The notes: a model not told the origin generated them from the sequence alone. DNA of 64,000 nucleotides from Nitrospirales bacterium (GCA_021604005.1 BQIV01000001.1:62001-126000), one strand, 5' to 3'; positions 42,166 to 52,387 are shown, counted from the stretch's first letter. Made by a program: numbers and translations.

Positions 42166-44223
42166 CTATGAGGCCGACAAGTGCAGTGGCTTCCGCACCC
42201 TTAACCCGTTTGCCACAGCCAAAAGTTCACTGACCTCATGGATGAAGACTGCCGCCGCGACACTCAATGCCCCAAAAAGGGCCGAGGGAATGAGGACGGC
42301 GAGGAGAAGGAGAGAAAATACGATGTTCTGTTGGCTGATCCTGCGAACTCGACGGCCCAGCCGCAATGCGTGAGCGACCTTTCTTAGATCCTCAGACATG
42401 AGGGCAACGTCCGCCGCCTCAATTGCCGCATCACTGCCCATCGCGCCCATCGCCATACCACAGGTTGCCGCCGCTAGCGCCGGCGCATCATTGATCCCAT
42501 CACCCACCATCAACACAGCTCCAAATCGCTGTTCGAGGTCCTGCACAGCCCGCACTTTATCCTCGGGACTCAGGTTTGCCCGAACCTCGTCAATGCCAAG
42601 GGCGCGGGCGACGGCCTCGGCCGCGAGCGCATGATCACCCGTCAGCATCGCAACTCGGACACCCATCGTGTGAAGTTCGCGGATCACATCCTGCATGCCG
42701 GGACGGATCCGATCTTGGAGGGCTAACAAGCCACAGATTGCGTCACCATTGCCAACCAACACCACCGTCTTCCCCTGGGCTTGAAACTGTTGAACCGTGC
42801 TTTCAATTTGCTCCAATTTGGCACCTAAGTTTTGAAAGAGATCCAACTTCCCAACATACCAATCTGTTTGACCAACAATCGCTTTGGCACCCGTCCCGGT
42901 GAGGGATTCGAAATCTCGGACTTTGGCAGGAGTGACCCCCTGAGATCTCGCTCGATCGACAATGGCCCGGGCCAACGGGTGCGCGGAAGCGTATTCCACC
43001 CCTGCTGCCAGCCTCAACAATTCCTCTGAGGAACCGTTAAAAGGGACGACGTCCGTCACCATGGGGACGCCCCGAGTAAGGGTTCCGGTTTTGTCAAAGG
43101 CAATCATCCGAATGGAACCGAGATGCTCTAAGTGCGCACCGCCTTTAATCAAGATGCCTTGTCGGCCGGCCGTACCAATGCCGGCGGCCATAGCCACGGG
43201 CATGGACATCACCAGTGCGCAGGGAGCCGCAGCAACAAGTAGCACGACAGCTCGAACGGCCCATTCGTCGTAGGGGAGTCCCACAAGCCAAGGGACAACG
43301 AGAAACAGAAGGGATGCGCCGAGAACCACGGGGCTGTAACGGCGTCCAAACCGTTCGATCCACTGCTGAGTTTTTCCTTTCCGTTCTTGAGCCTCCTCCA
43401 CGAGATTAATGATTTTGGCTAAGGTATTATCTTGGAACGCAGCCGTCGCCTCCACCTCAAGAGCCCCTTGGAGGTTCAGCGTCCCAGCAAACACCAGCAT
43501 GCCGGGTTCTTTGTCCACGGGAATAGATTCCCCGGTCACGGCGGATTCATCGAGACTTGACGTTCCAGAATTCACGGTGCCATCAGTTGGAATGGATTCG
43601 CCAGGTCGTACCAGAAATCGGTCGCCAGGCCGCAACGCCTCAGCCGCAATGGTGACCTCCTGACCCTCTCGGAGAAGGTGCGCCTCCTTCGGAGCCAAAT
43701 CCAGAAGAGCCTGGATCGCCGAGCGGGTGCGGGCGTAGGTGTACTCCTCCAATCCCTCAGCCGCTCCATACAGAAAAACGAGGAAGGCTGCTTCATCCCA
43801 GAGCCCAAGGAGCCCGGACCCTACCGTCGCAGCCAGCATTAAGAGATCGATTCCAATCTCATGCTCCATAAAGAGGTCTTCCACGGCTTCCCGAGCCCAG
43901 TGGTAGCCACCCAGGGGAATCGCCACAACATAAAAAGCGAGCTCTACTTGCTCGGTGATGAACCCCGCGTGGGCGAGGACAAATCCCACCCCCGCCAACA
44001 CGCCAGCCATGAGGGCATTTCGCAGGATAGGGTATTCCCACCACTGGCCTTCAAACCCATCTTGGTGATTCTCTTCTTTTGGCATGACCGAAGTGCCCAT
44101 CAGTTGGTTAGAGATTTGCTCGTATGAAGTTCTTAAAAAATTTTCTCTTTTTAGTGTTGTATAGATTTTTCGTGAAATGGCAATATGAGGGTTTCTTGAT
44201 CCAATTTGCTCCTCTGCTACCAT
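42166..44223 (-). CDS. P1B-type metal ATPase with APC motif
   Basis: A 685-residue heavy-metal ATPase (the start may be the ATG at residue 47, MPKEENHQ). The core is complete: SAVTGESIPVDK, phosphorylation site AFDKTGTLTRG, the HP motif SAHPLARA, GVRVAMLTGDH and MVGDGINDAPAL. The membrane metal motif is APC (residues 333-335, LVAAAPCALVMSMP) instead of CPC or SPC, and helix 8 has HEVSELLAVANG instead of HEGSTLLV. There is no N-terminal metal-binding domain. The substrate is probably zinc, cadmium or cobalt; the motif makes this unsure. Confidence 0.85.
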   Translation of the reverse strand: MVAEEQIGSRNPHIAISRKIYTTLKRENFLRTSYEQISNQLMGTSVMPKEENHQDGFEGQWWEYPILRNALMAGVLAGVGFVLAHAGFITEQVELAFYVVAIPLGGYHWAREAVEDLFMEHEIGIDLLMLAATVGSGLLGLWDEAAFLVFLYGAAEGLEEYTYARTRSAIQALLDLAPKEAHLLREGQEVTIAAEALRPGDRFLVRPGESIPTDGTVNSGTSSLDESAVTGESIPVDKEPGMLVFAGTLNLQGALEVEATAAFQDNTLAKIINLVEEAQERKGKTQQWIERFGRRYSPVVLGASLLFLVVPWLVGLPYDEWAVRAVVLLVAAAPCALVMSMPVAMAAGIGTAGRQGILIKGGAHLEHLGSIRMIAFDKTGTLTRGVPMVTDVVPFNGSSEELLRLAAGVEYASAHPLARAIVDRARSQGVTPAKVRDFESLTGTGAKAIVGQTDWYVGKLDLFQNLGAKLEQIESTVQQFQAQGKTVVLVGNGDAICGLLALQDRIRPGMQDVIRELHTMGVRVAMLTGDHALAAEAVARALGIDEVRANLSPEDKVRAVQDLEQRFGAVLMVGDGINDAPALAAATCGMAMGAMGSDAAIEAADVALMSEDLRKVAHALRLGRRVRRISQQNIVFSLLLLAVLIPSALFGALSVAAAVFIHEVSELLAVANGLRVRKPLHLSAS

Positions 44224-44271
44224 AGCAATGGTCCCAGGACAAGCAGGCTTCGATTTTTTGTTGCAAACTCA

Positions 44272-44460
44272 TCATTCAAGATCTTTCCGTTTTTCCTCGA
44301 ACTCTTCCTTATTAATCGCTCCACGGGCATACCGTTTTTTTAACAATTCCAAAGCCGTCTCCTTTTCTTGAGAAGCTGCCCCTTCACGCCCACGACTCAT
44401 CAGCGCCATGACTAAAATGCCAATTCCCAAGATAACCAGAATCCAAAATGCGAGTTTCAA
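44272..44460 (-). CDS. Small membrane protein with SHOCT domain
   Basis: A 62-residue protein: one N-terminal membrane helix (LAFWILVILGIGILVMALM), a short polar linker, and a C-terminal SHOCT segment (ALELLKKRYARGAINKEEFE). SHOCT domains are short oligomerisation motifs of unknown role. It lies just before the APC-type ATPase, same direction. Confidence 0.8.
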   Translation of the reverse strand: MKLAFWILVILGIGILVMALMSRGREGAASQEKETALELLKKRYARGAINKEEFEEKRKDLE

Positions 44461-44585
44461 TTACCACTGAGGAAATACAACAGTGTACGTTAGGGTTAAT
44501 AACCAGCTGCCCAATCAGCCATCAAAAAGGCGGTTAGCGCACCAAGGAATTCCTCGGTTCGGCTAAGGTCCGACGTGGGAGTATC

Positions 44586-45809
44586 CTAATCCGAATCGGC
44601 CCCTATGGTCTCCGCCAGCAGGATGGATTTGAGGTAAAACGACCCCTCCGTGACGACTCGTTCCCTTTCCTTTAAGCCTTTGCGAATTTCGATATTAGGC
44701 GGCACCGTCGTTCCGAGAATCACTTCCCGCACTGCGTAGGTTCCCGCTCGTTCCTCGACGAAAGCCACCGACTTGTTTGCGACTTTTTGAATGGCCGTTT
44801 GTGGAGCCACAAGGCTATCTTGCTGGTCCGAGGAGGGAAGCCTGATAGCCGCTATGGCAAACATGCCAGGTCGGAGGCGACCGTCTTGGTTATCGACCTC
44901 TACATGAGCATGAAGGGTTCGCGTGTCAGGATCCAGCAAATTACTAAGGTGGGTCAGGATGCCTTCAAACCATTCGTTGGGGAAAGCATCCACCCTGATC
45001 CGGACATTCAACCCTTCCGATATATGGGCCAGATCTTTCTCGAAAATATCCAACGACACCCATACCGTGCTAAGATCGGCTAGGGTAAAAGGGACGTCAG
45101 TCGGTCCAATCATCTCTCCTATCGTGATTTTCCGAGCCACAATGGTTCCGGCAAAAGGAGCAGTAAGATGGAAATATGAGAGGGGATAGTCCTTGCCTTC
45201 CCAGTGCATATCCTTGATACCCTCTTCAGGAAGACCAATCATCCGTAAAGCTTCGTGGGTAGCCCGATAGGCAGCTACACTCCTTTCAAATTCGCCTTTA
45301 GCGTCTAGAAACTCTTTTTCCGATGAAATGCGTTGTTTGAAAAGCCGTTGCTCCCGTTCAAAATTTCGTCGTGCAATTTTGAGATTGGTCCGTGCTTGAA
45401 GAAACTCCGCTTTTTTTTGTCCAAGCTCAATGCTATCGAGAATTGCCAGCGTTTGTCCTTCTTGAACCAAGTCGCCAAGTTCGGGAAAAACCTGGATGGC
45501 TTTCCCTCCGATTCGAGGACTGATTTGGGCAAGCTTGTATTGGTTTGGCCGGATTGTGGACGTCACTTTAATTTCAGGTAGAACCGTCTGCCTTGTAACA
45601 AGCGCTGTTTGAAAGATCTGTCCTCTTAAAGCCTCTGGTGGAAGTGAGATCTGAGTCGGGTCGGCCTCTTCATGATGGGGATTTTCCAGAGTGGTCCCCT
45701 CCCCAGCAACTTCTAAAGTTTGTGAAGAATTTTCCACAGGGTTTTCTTGGCATGCTCCGCCAAATAACAATGGGATGATGAGTAGGAACAGCCAAAGTCT
45801 CTTTCTCAT
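44586..45809 (-). CDS. Lone CzcB/CusB-type RND adaptor
   Basis: A 407-residue lipoprotein (LFLLIIPLLFGGAC), about 250 bases after the czc operon end and with no pump or channel gene of its own next to it. It is a paralogue of the adaptor at 49652: both share the hairpin parts (VFPELGDLVQEGQTLAILDS), the coiled coil (NFEREQRLFKQRISSEKEFL) and the end SFYLKSILLAE. Adaptors link the inner-membrane pump to the TolC-type channel. It may replace the first adaptor under certain metals. Confidence 0.85.
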   Translation of the reverse strand: MRKRLWLFLLIIPLLFGGACQENPVENSSQTLEVAGEGTTLENPHHEEADPTQISLPPEALRGQIFQTALVTRQTVLPEIKVTSTIRPNQYKLAQISPRIGGKAIQVFPELGDLVQEGQTLAILDSIELGQKKAEFLQARTNLKIARRNFEREQRLFKQRISSEKEFLDAKGEFERSVAAYRATHEALRMIGLPEEGIKDMHWEGKDYPLSYFHLTAPFAGTIVARKITIGEMIGPTDVPFTLADLSTVWVSLDIFEKDLAHISEGLNVRIRVDAFPNEWFEGILTHLSNLLDPDTRTLHAHVEVDNQDGRLRPGMFAIAAIRLPSSDQQDSLVAPQTAIQKVANKSVAFVEERAGTYAVREVILGTTVPPNIEIRKGLKERERVVTEGSFYLKSILLAETIGADSD

Positions 45810-46038
45810 TGCACGTTTTCTCTTTAAAAAAGCCTCACCGACGACTTACAGCAAAATTCGCATTAGGTGTCGACGAACAACCGCCACACGCGACTATCTC
45901 TCCTAATTACGACAAATGCCACCTTCATTCTAGACACAAAAAATTCCAATAATGGGTGTTGCCCCCGAAAAGCAGTCTGTTTTCCCCGCCATCAAGAGAG
46001 TTGGCGTTAAGGATTTGTGATTGGGGGATTAGTGGATA

Positions 46039-46059
46039 ACCACGTCGAGGGGACGTGGT
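46039..46059 (-). terminator. Hairpin after the exported-protein gene
   Basis: ACCACGTC and GACGTGGT form a perfect 8-base-pair stem with a five-base loop, directly beyond the stop codon of the gene ending at 46061. No T-run follows, so it may be a message-stabilising hairpin or a factor-dependent end. Confidence 0.5.
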
Positions 46060-46060
46060 A

Positions 46061-46420
46061 TCAAATGCGAAGGACTGAGATCAGGAGAAGAATGTTGGGG
46101 AAAGGGGCGTAAGAGTCAATAGCAGTGGTACGTTGATATACACTCGCGACTTTGAGGACCCACAGAAGAGAGGCGTCACCACAAGCTCCCAGAATATTAC
46201 TTGCAGTGGTTGGGTTTATTTCCGGAGTTTTGTGGACAACGACAATCTTGAAAGTATCACAAAACGGCTGCGCGGGATCTTCGCTGGGTCTTGGGCAGTC
46301 CATTCCTAAAGCGGAAGATACATCGCCATTAAGGGGTACCAGGCAAGCATAAGCACTCAAGCTAGTAAGGAAGAGTAAAACTGCAATCAGGGTTGCCAGA
46401 ATTGCGCGACTAGAGTTCAT
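46061..46420 (-). CDS. 119-residue exported protein, family A copy 1
   Basis: The protein has 119 residues from the ATG at 46420; the frame is open further. A signal peptide (AILATLIAVLLFLTSLSAYA) is followed by CLVPLNG, further cysteines in MDCPRPSEDPAQPFCDTFK, and a hydrophobic end ILLLISVLRI. It is a clear paralogue of the gene at 57588: equal length, AYACLVP, DC-P-E-P-FC-FK and the LISV-RI end. The family is unknown to me; each copy sits beside an RND efflux operon, which suggests a metal-related periplasmic role. Confidence 0.75.
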   Translation of the reverse strand: MNSSRAILATLIAVLLFLTSLSAYACLVPLNGDVSSALGMDCPRPSEDPAQPFCDTFKIVVVHKTPEINPTTASNILGACGDASLLWVLKVASVYQRTTAIDSYAPFPNILLLISVLRI

Positions 46421-46471
46421 TGGATAAGGGGATCCTTTAAGAAATGATTCTACATGCCAAATCCCCATACA

Positions 46472-49400
46472 TCAATTGGGAAATACCCCTTCTTTGTTCC
46501 GTCGCCGCCTCCATTTCTCCCGAAATCGTTCCTCCCACACATACAGGGTAGGCAAGACAAGAAGAGTCAAGGCAGTGGACGTGACGAGACCGCCGATCAC
46601 CACCGTCGCCAGTGGTTGTTGCACTTCAGCCCCGGCGGAGGTGGAAAGCGCCATTGGGACAAACCCCAAACTAGCGACAAGGGCAGTCATCAGAACCGGA
46701 CGTACTCGGATCAGGGCCCCCTGATAGGCTGCATCTTCAGCCGACAGGCCTTTCTTTCGTAGGTCCAAGACATAAGACATCAATACCACGCCGTTCAGGA
46801 CGGCCACGCCGAACAAGGCGATAAAGCCAATGCCGGCGGAAATAGAGAACGGCATACCGCGAAGCGCGAGAGCTAAGATTCCGCCTGTTGCCGCCAAAGG
46901 AATATTCAGGTAAATCAGCACCGCCGGTCTGACGGAATTAAACGTCGTATACAGCAAGACAAAGATCAAAAAGAGCGCTAAGGGCACGACGATCGCTAGC
47001 CGCATTGAAGCCCGTTGAAGTTGCTCAAATTGACCGCCCCATTCGATCGAATATCCTTCCGGAAGCTTCACCTGTTGTTCGACGGTTTGTTGGGCGTCGG
47101 CCACAAAACCCGCTAGATCTCGGCCTCTCACGTTAGTTTCGACCGCCAGCCTCCGTTGAATATTTTCCCGGCTGATTTGCGCCAGGCCTGTCTCCACGCG
47201 AATGTCGGCGAGTTGGGTAATCGGAATCAGACGTCCTCGTGGATCCGCAACCCGAATATCCCGAATCCGGTCGAAATTTTTCCGATCCTCTGGACTAAAA
47301 CGTACTTGAATGAAGAATCGGCGATTGCCTTTCACGACTCGCCCAACGGGTCGGCCACCCATGGCTCTGACCGTATCGAGAACCCGTGAGGCATTAATCC
47401 CATACCGAGCGATGGCCTTCCGATCGATGATGACGCGAAGATAGGGAAGGCCTGCTACCTGTTCCGCCTTTGTGTCCGCGGCCCCTGGCACCTTTGAAAC
47501 CACTTGCACGACCTGATCGCCTAGTGTCTTGAGTTGATTCATGTCCTCACCAAAAATGTTGATGGCAATTTCGGACCGAACGCCGGCGATGAGTTCCTGG
47601 ACCCGGAGCTCAATGGGTTGCGAATAACTGAACTTGGTTCCCGGAACCGCTTTCCTCAAGGCGGCGTCGAAGGCTTGAATAAGGCCCTCCTTGGTCCCAG
47701 CTGTGGCCCATTCACTTTTGGGTTTTAACAAGACATAAATATCGCTGATTTCCACGCCCATCGGATCCGTGGCAATTTCTGGGCGCCCTGTCCGAGAAAT
47801 GACCGTTGTCACCTCCGGGAACGTTTTTAAGACCTGTTCAATCCTCGTGGTGTTCCTCACGGACTCCTCCAGTGACACGCTGGGCAAACGCCAGGCTTGA
47901 AGCGCAATAGAGCCTTCATCCAGTTTGGGGATGAATTCAGCGCCCATGAACGAAGCCACCCCTAGACTTCCAGCAAACAGTGCGGCGGCTATCCCTCCGG
48001 TGATGACAGGATGGTGCATCGTCCGCGTTAATAACGGGCGATAGATTTGTTTAACGCGTCTGATCACCCACGTCTCTTCTTCTTTCATGCCTTTTCGGAG
48101 AAAGAGACTGGCCAGGACCGGCGTCAGCGTGAACGCCAACACGAGTGAGGCCACCAGCGCAAAAATGACCGTCGCGGCCATAGGAATAAACATTTTTCCC
48201 TCAATGCCTTGCAGTGTCAGAATAGGTAAGTAGACGATGATAATAATACCTACAGCAAAAAAGATCGGGCGGAGGACTTCGCGACCTGATTCCTGGATGA
48301 CCTCGTGTATCTCCTCGGTGGTCATGCGGCCAGCGCGCTGGTTTTTCTCTCGGCGCTCCGCAATGTGTCGTACGATGTTTTCGATCATGACGACCGAGCC
48401 ATCCACAATCAGGCCAAAATCAATGGCCCCCAGGCTCATCAGGTTTCCTGAGATTCCTGCCGTCACCATTCCCGTGAACGCCACCAACATGGAAAGCGGA
48501 ATGACGGCCGCCACAATCAGACCTCCTCGAAGGTTTCCGAGAAGCAACAACAACACCGCAATCACGAGAATGGCGCCCTCGGTCAGGTTCGTGGCGACGG
48601 TTTTAATGGTCTTTTTCACCAAATCGATGCGGTCGTAATACGGGTCGATAGAGACTCCATCGGGCAAGGTTTTTTTAATTTCTTCGAGTTTCTCTTTCAC
48701 TCGGTTGACGACCACCCGCCCGTTTTCTCCAATCAGCAACATGACAATGCCCGTGACCGCTTCCCCTTTTCCATCCCGGGTCACGGCCCCTTGGCGAACC
48801 ATAGGTGCAAATTGGGCTTTGCCGAGATTGCGGAGATAAATCGGAGTCCCATCATTGCGAGTGGCGACGACGATGTTTTCAATGTCCTGGAGTGTTTGAA
48901 CGAGACCTTCTCCGCGGATTAAATACTGTTCCTGCGCGTGTTCAATATAGGCGCCACCGGCATTCGCATTGTTTTCCTCAAGGGCTTCGAAGATTTTCCC
49001 AAGAGCCAGATCGTATGACACTAGTTTCGAGGCATCGAGTTGTACTTCATATGTGCGCAATTCACCGCCATAAGAATTCACTTCGATGACACCTGGAACC
49101 GAGCGAAGCTTGAACGCGATGTCCCAATCCAAGATCGTTCGCAGTTCCATGAGCGAGTAATCCGCTCCCTTGACCTCGAACTGGTAAATTTCTCCTAAGC
49201 CAGTAGAAATCGGTCCCATTTCGGGTGTGCCCAACCCAGCAGGAATTGCCTCGCGTGCCTGTGGCAGGCGCTCCATTACTAAACGCCGGCAGAAGTAGAT
49301 ATCCATGTCTTCTTCGAAATACACCGTGACGGCAGAGAGGCCAAAACGCGAGACTGAGCGGATCAGCTCGATCCCAGGCAAGCCGGACATGGAGGTTTCA

Positions 49401-49606
49401 ACCGGGAATGTAATGAATTTTTCGACTTCAACGGGTCCTAACCCCGGTGCGTTCGTGAGAATTTGGACCTGATTGGGCGTCACATCGGGGACCGCATCGA
49501 TGGGCAGAATGGTCATCGAGTATACCCCTGACGCGATGATCAGCCCGACAAAGACCAGAATGAGGAACCGATTGTTTAAAGAAAACTCAAAAATTCGATT
49601 TAACAT
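46472..49606 (-). CDS. czcA: CzcA-type RND metal efflux pump
   Basis: A 1044-residue pump from the ATG at 49606. It starts LNRIFEFSLNNRFLILVFVG, has 12 membrane helices, and two periplasmic loops. The helix-4 motif AIDFGLIVDGSVVMIEN fits the DFGxxxDGxxxxEN form seen in zinc/cobalt/cadmium pumps, rather than the copper form. It takes metal from the periplasm or cytoplasm to the TolC-type channel through the CzcB adaptor. It follows czcC and czcB in one leftward operon. Confidence 0.9.
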   Translation of the reverse strand: MLNRIFEFSLNNRFLILVFVGLIIASGVYSMTILPIDAVPDVTPNQVQILTNAPGLGPVEVEKFITFPVETSMSGLPGIELIRSVSRFGLSAVTVYFEEDMDIYFCRRLVMERLPQAREAIPAGLGTPEMGPISTGLGEIYQFEVKGADYSLMELRTILDWDIAFKLRSVPGVIEVNSYGGELRTYEVQLDASKLVSYDLALGKIFEALEENNANAGGAYIEHAQEQYLIRGEGLVQTLQDIENIVVATRNDGTPIYLRNLGKAQFAPMVRQGAVTRDGKGEAVTGIVMLLIGENGRVVVNRVKEKLEEIKKTLPDGVSIDPYYDRIDLVKKTIKTVATNLTEGAILVIAVLLLLLGNLRGGLIVAAVIPLSMLVAFTGMVTAGISGNLMSLGAIDFGLIVDGSVVMIENIVRHIAERREKNQRAGRMTTEEIHEVIQESGREVLRPIFFAVGIIIIVYLPILTLQGIEGKMFIPMAATVIFALVASLVLAFTLTPVLASLFLRKGMKEEETWVIRRVKQIYRPLLTRTMHHPVITGGIAAALFAGSLGVASFMGAEFIPKLDEGSIALQAWRLPSVSLEESVRNTTRIEQVLKTFPEVTTVISRTGRPEIATDPMGVEISDIYVLLKPKSEWATAGTKEGLIQAFDAALRKAVPGTKFSYSQPIELRVQELIAGVRSEIAINIFGEDMNQLKTLGDQVVQVVSKVPGAADTKAEQVAGLPYLRVIIDRKAIARYGINASRVLDTVRAMGGRPVGRVVKGNRRFFIQVRFSPEDRKNFDRIRDIRVADPRGRLIPITQLADIRVETGLAQISRENIQRRLAVETNVRGRDLAGFVADAQQTVEQQVKLPEGYSIEWGGQFEQLQRASMRLAIVVPLALFLIFVLLYTTFNSVRPAVLIYLNIPLAATGGILALALRGMPFSISAGIGFIALFGVAVLNGVVLMSYVLDLRKKGLSAEDAAYQGALIRVRPVLMTALVASLGFVPMALSTSAGAEVQQPLATVVIGGLVTSTALTLLVLPTLYVWEERFREKWRRRRNKEGVFPN

Positions 49607-49651
49607 CGTCTCGTTTCTTCTTTGCGCCAAAACGTTTTTCGGAGACTTCCG

Positions 49652-50893
49652 TTAATGCGAATGCCCTCCAAGTTTCTCTCCTAGTAGGACAGACTTGAGA
49701 TAGAACGACCCTTTGGTGACCACTCGTTCGCCCTCCTTCAAGCCGGTGAGAATTTCCACGTAGCGATCCTCTTCTGAGCCAAGGGTCAGTACTCTTTTTG
49801 TATAGGTCCCTGCTTTTTCCTCTACGAACGCGACAGGATTGTCTTCGATGCGTTGGACGGCATTTTGTGGAACAACAAGAGCCTGTTTTCCTTGGGAGGC
49901 TGAGCTCGCGATTGAGGCTCTGGCAAACATCCCTGGACGCAGGCGACCGTCACGGTTAGGAATTTCCACACGGGCTTCAACGGTGCGGGTATCCGGATTC
50001 ACAAGATTCCCCAAATACACAACAGCTCCATGAAAGGTCTCACCGGGATAGGCATCCACAGTGATACGGACGTCGGCTCCCACGCGAACCCCGGCCAGGT
50101 CTTTTTCATAGATATCGAGAAGAATCCACACCGTTGTCAGGTTGGCGATAGTAAAGGGTTTATCTCGGGGGCTAACCATTTCCCCCGGGCTAATATGCCG
50201 CGCAAGGATCGTTCCCCCCTGGGGTGCCTTAAGAGAGAAGGAGGAAAGGGGATGATGCCCTTTTTTCTGAATGATCCCCTCAATTTCCTCGTGAGAGAGT
50301 CCTACCATTTCTAGTGCTTCAAACGCGGCTTGATAAGCCGCAAGGCTCTGCTGGTACGCCCCTTGGGCATCAAGAAAATCTTTTTCCGATGAGATCTTTT
50401 GCTCAAACAGTCGTTTTTCCCGTTCGTAATTTGTTTTGTTGATTAAGAGGGTGGTTCGAGCTTGCCGGAAGGTGGACTTTTTGGAGCCCAGCTCAATACT
50501 GTCCAGGACCGCTAAAATTTGGCCTGGCTTCACGAGGTCCCCGAGTTCAGCGATAACCTTGACCGCTTTTCCTTCGATTCGTGGACTCACGTGAGTGAGT
50601 TTATACTCGTTTGGTTTAATATTAGCCGTGGACTGAATCGCTTCTCTGATCACTCGTCGTTCAACCATGACTGTCTGGAACGTTTGTCCTTCAAGCGCTT
50701 CGGGAGAGAGGGTGATTTCCTTGGAATGATCATCGCCGTCATGCGGGTCTTCCTCGCCATGTTCGTCAGATTCATGACCCCGTTCATGTTTTGCTTCTGT
50801 CCCTTCGGAGGAAGGCGGTGACGGGCTCTCCTGGCAAGCCGCACTAAAGAGCACGAATAAGAGAAACACATATTTCCATACTGAGCTTTTCAT
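49652..50893 (-). CDS. czcB: CzcB-type RND adaptor lipoprotein
   Basis: A 413-residue protein from the ATG at 50893 (AAGGAAAAG upstream), with a lipoprotein signal (YVFLLFVLFSAAC). A histidine- and acid-rich stretch follows (HERGHESDEHGEEDPHDG), which may bind metal. The adaptor core has a lipoyl part (VIAELGDLVKPGQILAVLDS), a coiled coil and beta-barrel parts (DVRITVDAYPGETF), and ends GGHSH. It lies between czcC and czcA. Confidence 0.9.
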   Translation of the reverse strand: MKSSVWKYVFLLFVLFSAACQESPSPPSSEGTEAKHERGHESDEHGEEDPHDGDDHSKEITLSPEALEGQTFQTVMVERRVIREAIQSTANIKPNEYKLTHVSPRIEGKAVKVIAELGDLVKPGQILAVLDSIELGSKKSTFRQARTTLLINKTNYEREKRLFEQKISSEKDFLDAQGAYQQSLAAYQAAFEALEMVGLSHEEIEGIIQKKGHHPLSSFSLKAPQGGTILARHISPGEMVSPRDKPFTIANLTTVWILLDIYEKDLAGVRVGADVRITVDAYPGETFHGAVVYLGNLVNPDTRTVEARVEIPNRDGRLRPGMFARASIASSASQGKQALVVPQNAVQRIEDNPVAFVEEKAGTYTKRVLTLGSEEDRYVEILTGLKEGERVVTKGSFYLKSVLLGEKLGGHSH

Positions 50894-50909
50894 AAAATCT
50901 TTCTTTTCC

Positions 50910-52175
50910 TTAAAGTTTCCCACCCACTGCTTGCTCAAGGTTTGCTTCAGCGGTGCGGAACTGGCCGAGAGAATCGACATACGAGAGTTGAGCCGTGATC
51001 AGGCCATCTTGCACCACGATCAATTGCAATAAACCGATTTTCCCCTCACGATACGCAATCTCAATAAACCGGAAATTTTCTTCAATTCGATCGAGCACCT
51101 CTGCTTCAAACACCTCCACAGATTGACGTGCTGCTTCGTAAGCTTGAAAGGCTGTTTCTATTTCTCGCTCGATATTCCGAGTGACGGCGACAACCTGGTG
51201 TCGGCCTCGATTGAGCTCTCCGCCCTGTGTCACCAATTCGCCTTGTTTCCGATCGAACAAGGGGAGGGGAATGCTAATGCCTCCGCCCACCATCTTGCTT
51301 GCCCCCGCCGGCCCCTCGGTTTCCGTTTGATAAAATCCTTGAAAGGTGGGATTCGGCACGATGAGCCGACGGGTCAAATCCATAGCGGTTTCCACGCGGG
51401 CCACTTCCCTTTTCGCCGCCAAGAGGTCAGGCCGCTGGACCTGCGCGCGTTGGAGCAGCTCCGGCATAGGAACCGTTGTGGGTGAATTCCGGAGTTGGCC
51501 GTCCAGTTTAATTGCCTGATCAGGCTCCCATCCCAGCAACCGGCGGAGGTTGACCAAACCATTTTTGAATGAGGCTTCGGTGACGAACGTCTGCTTCCGA
51601 GATTGCCCATAACGGATTTCCGCTAAATTGGATTCCATGATTGGGGCTACCCCAGCTTTAAACCGTGCTTGGGAGGCATCGCGGATTCGCCGATTTAATT
51701 TCTCGATTTGCTTCCTCAATTCAAGGCGTTTCTTTAAGGCAAGGGCTTGGAAGAAAGCGCGCTTCACTTGTCCGGTGATGAGTCGTTCGCGATCTTTGAC
51801 TTGGGCTTCGACTCGGGTCACATTTCGCGTGGCGGCCTCTCTCCGGAGGCCACGTTGCCCGGCAACCTCCACTTGTTGGGACAGGAGGACTTGCGAGTCC
51901 GTCACATTGCCTGAGCCTGGATTATTTCGATTCCAAACCTGGCCATTGATGGTCGGATTAAACTGATTAAAGAGATAGGCTTTTACTTTCCGCCCACGGG
52001 CGACTTCTAGTTCTTGTCTAGCGGCCAAGAGATCAGGATTGTCCTTTAAAGCAATTTGTACAGCCTGGTTTACGGTCAACAACTCTTCGGCATTGACGGG
52101 ATGATTCACGAAACAAAACAACACGAGTAGAAGGAACAGGCCTGCCAATGTTTGTCGCTGCATCATGTCTGTCAC
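50910..52175 (-). CDS. czcC: CzcC-type outer-membrane channel (TolC family)
   Basis: A 421-residue protein with a signal peptide (LAGLFLLLVLFCFVNHPVNA) and the two repeated helical halves of TolC-type channels (LTVNQAVQIALKDNPDLLAA; PELLQRAQVQRPDLLAAKRE). It forms the outer-membrane exit of the CzcCBA pump. It is 16 bases before czcB. Confidence 0.9.
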   Translation of the reverse strand: MTDMMQRQTLAGLFLLLVLFCFVNHPVNAEELLTVNQAVQIALKDNPDLLAARQELEVARGRKVKAYLFNQFNPTINGQVWNRNNPGSGNVTDSQVLLSQQVEVAGQRGLRREAATRNVTRVEAQVKDRERLITGQVKRAFFQALALKKRLELRKQIEKLNRRIRDASQARFKAGVAPIMESNLAEIRYGQSRKQTFVTEASFKNGLVNLRRLLGWEPDQAIKLDGQLRNSPTTVPMPELLQRAQVQRPDLLAAKREVARVETAMDLTRRLIVPNPTFQGFYQTETEGPAGASKMVGGGISIPLPLFDRKQGELVTQGGELNRGRHQVVAVTRNIEREIETAFQAYEAARQSVEVFEAEVLDRIEENFRFIEIAYREGKIGLLQLIVVQDGLITAQLSYVDSLGQFRTAEANLEQAVGGKL

Positions 52176-52387
52176 CTAAAATAAGGAAGTTTCCCCAATT
52201 CCTTTGAAAACAATGGAACGAGTGTTCTCAACGCACGACCGTTTTTCTGGCTCGTCCCCTCGGAGTTTAGGGAGTCTTTTCCGAATAAATTCCAGACAGA
52301 GCCAAAAAAGTAGGGAGAATTAATGTTCTCCACTAGAAAACTTTTAACGTGTTGAGGTTTTGGCCGAGTCAGAGACTCGAAATGAAT

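Noticed and set aside
48237-48638. 133-codon open frame on the plus strand
   Set aside because: Antisense to czcA; no signal or family, and the czcA frame is clearly the real one.
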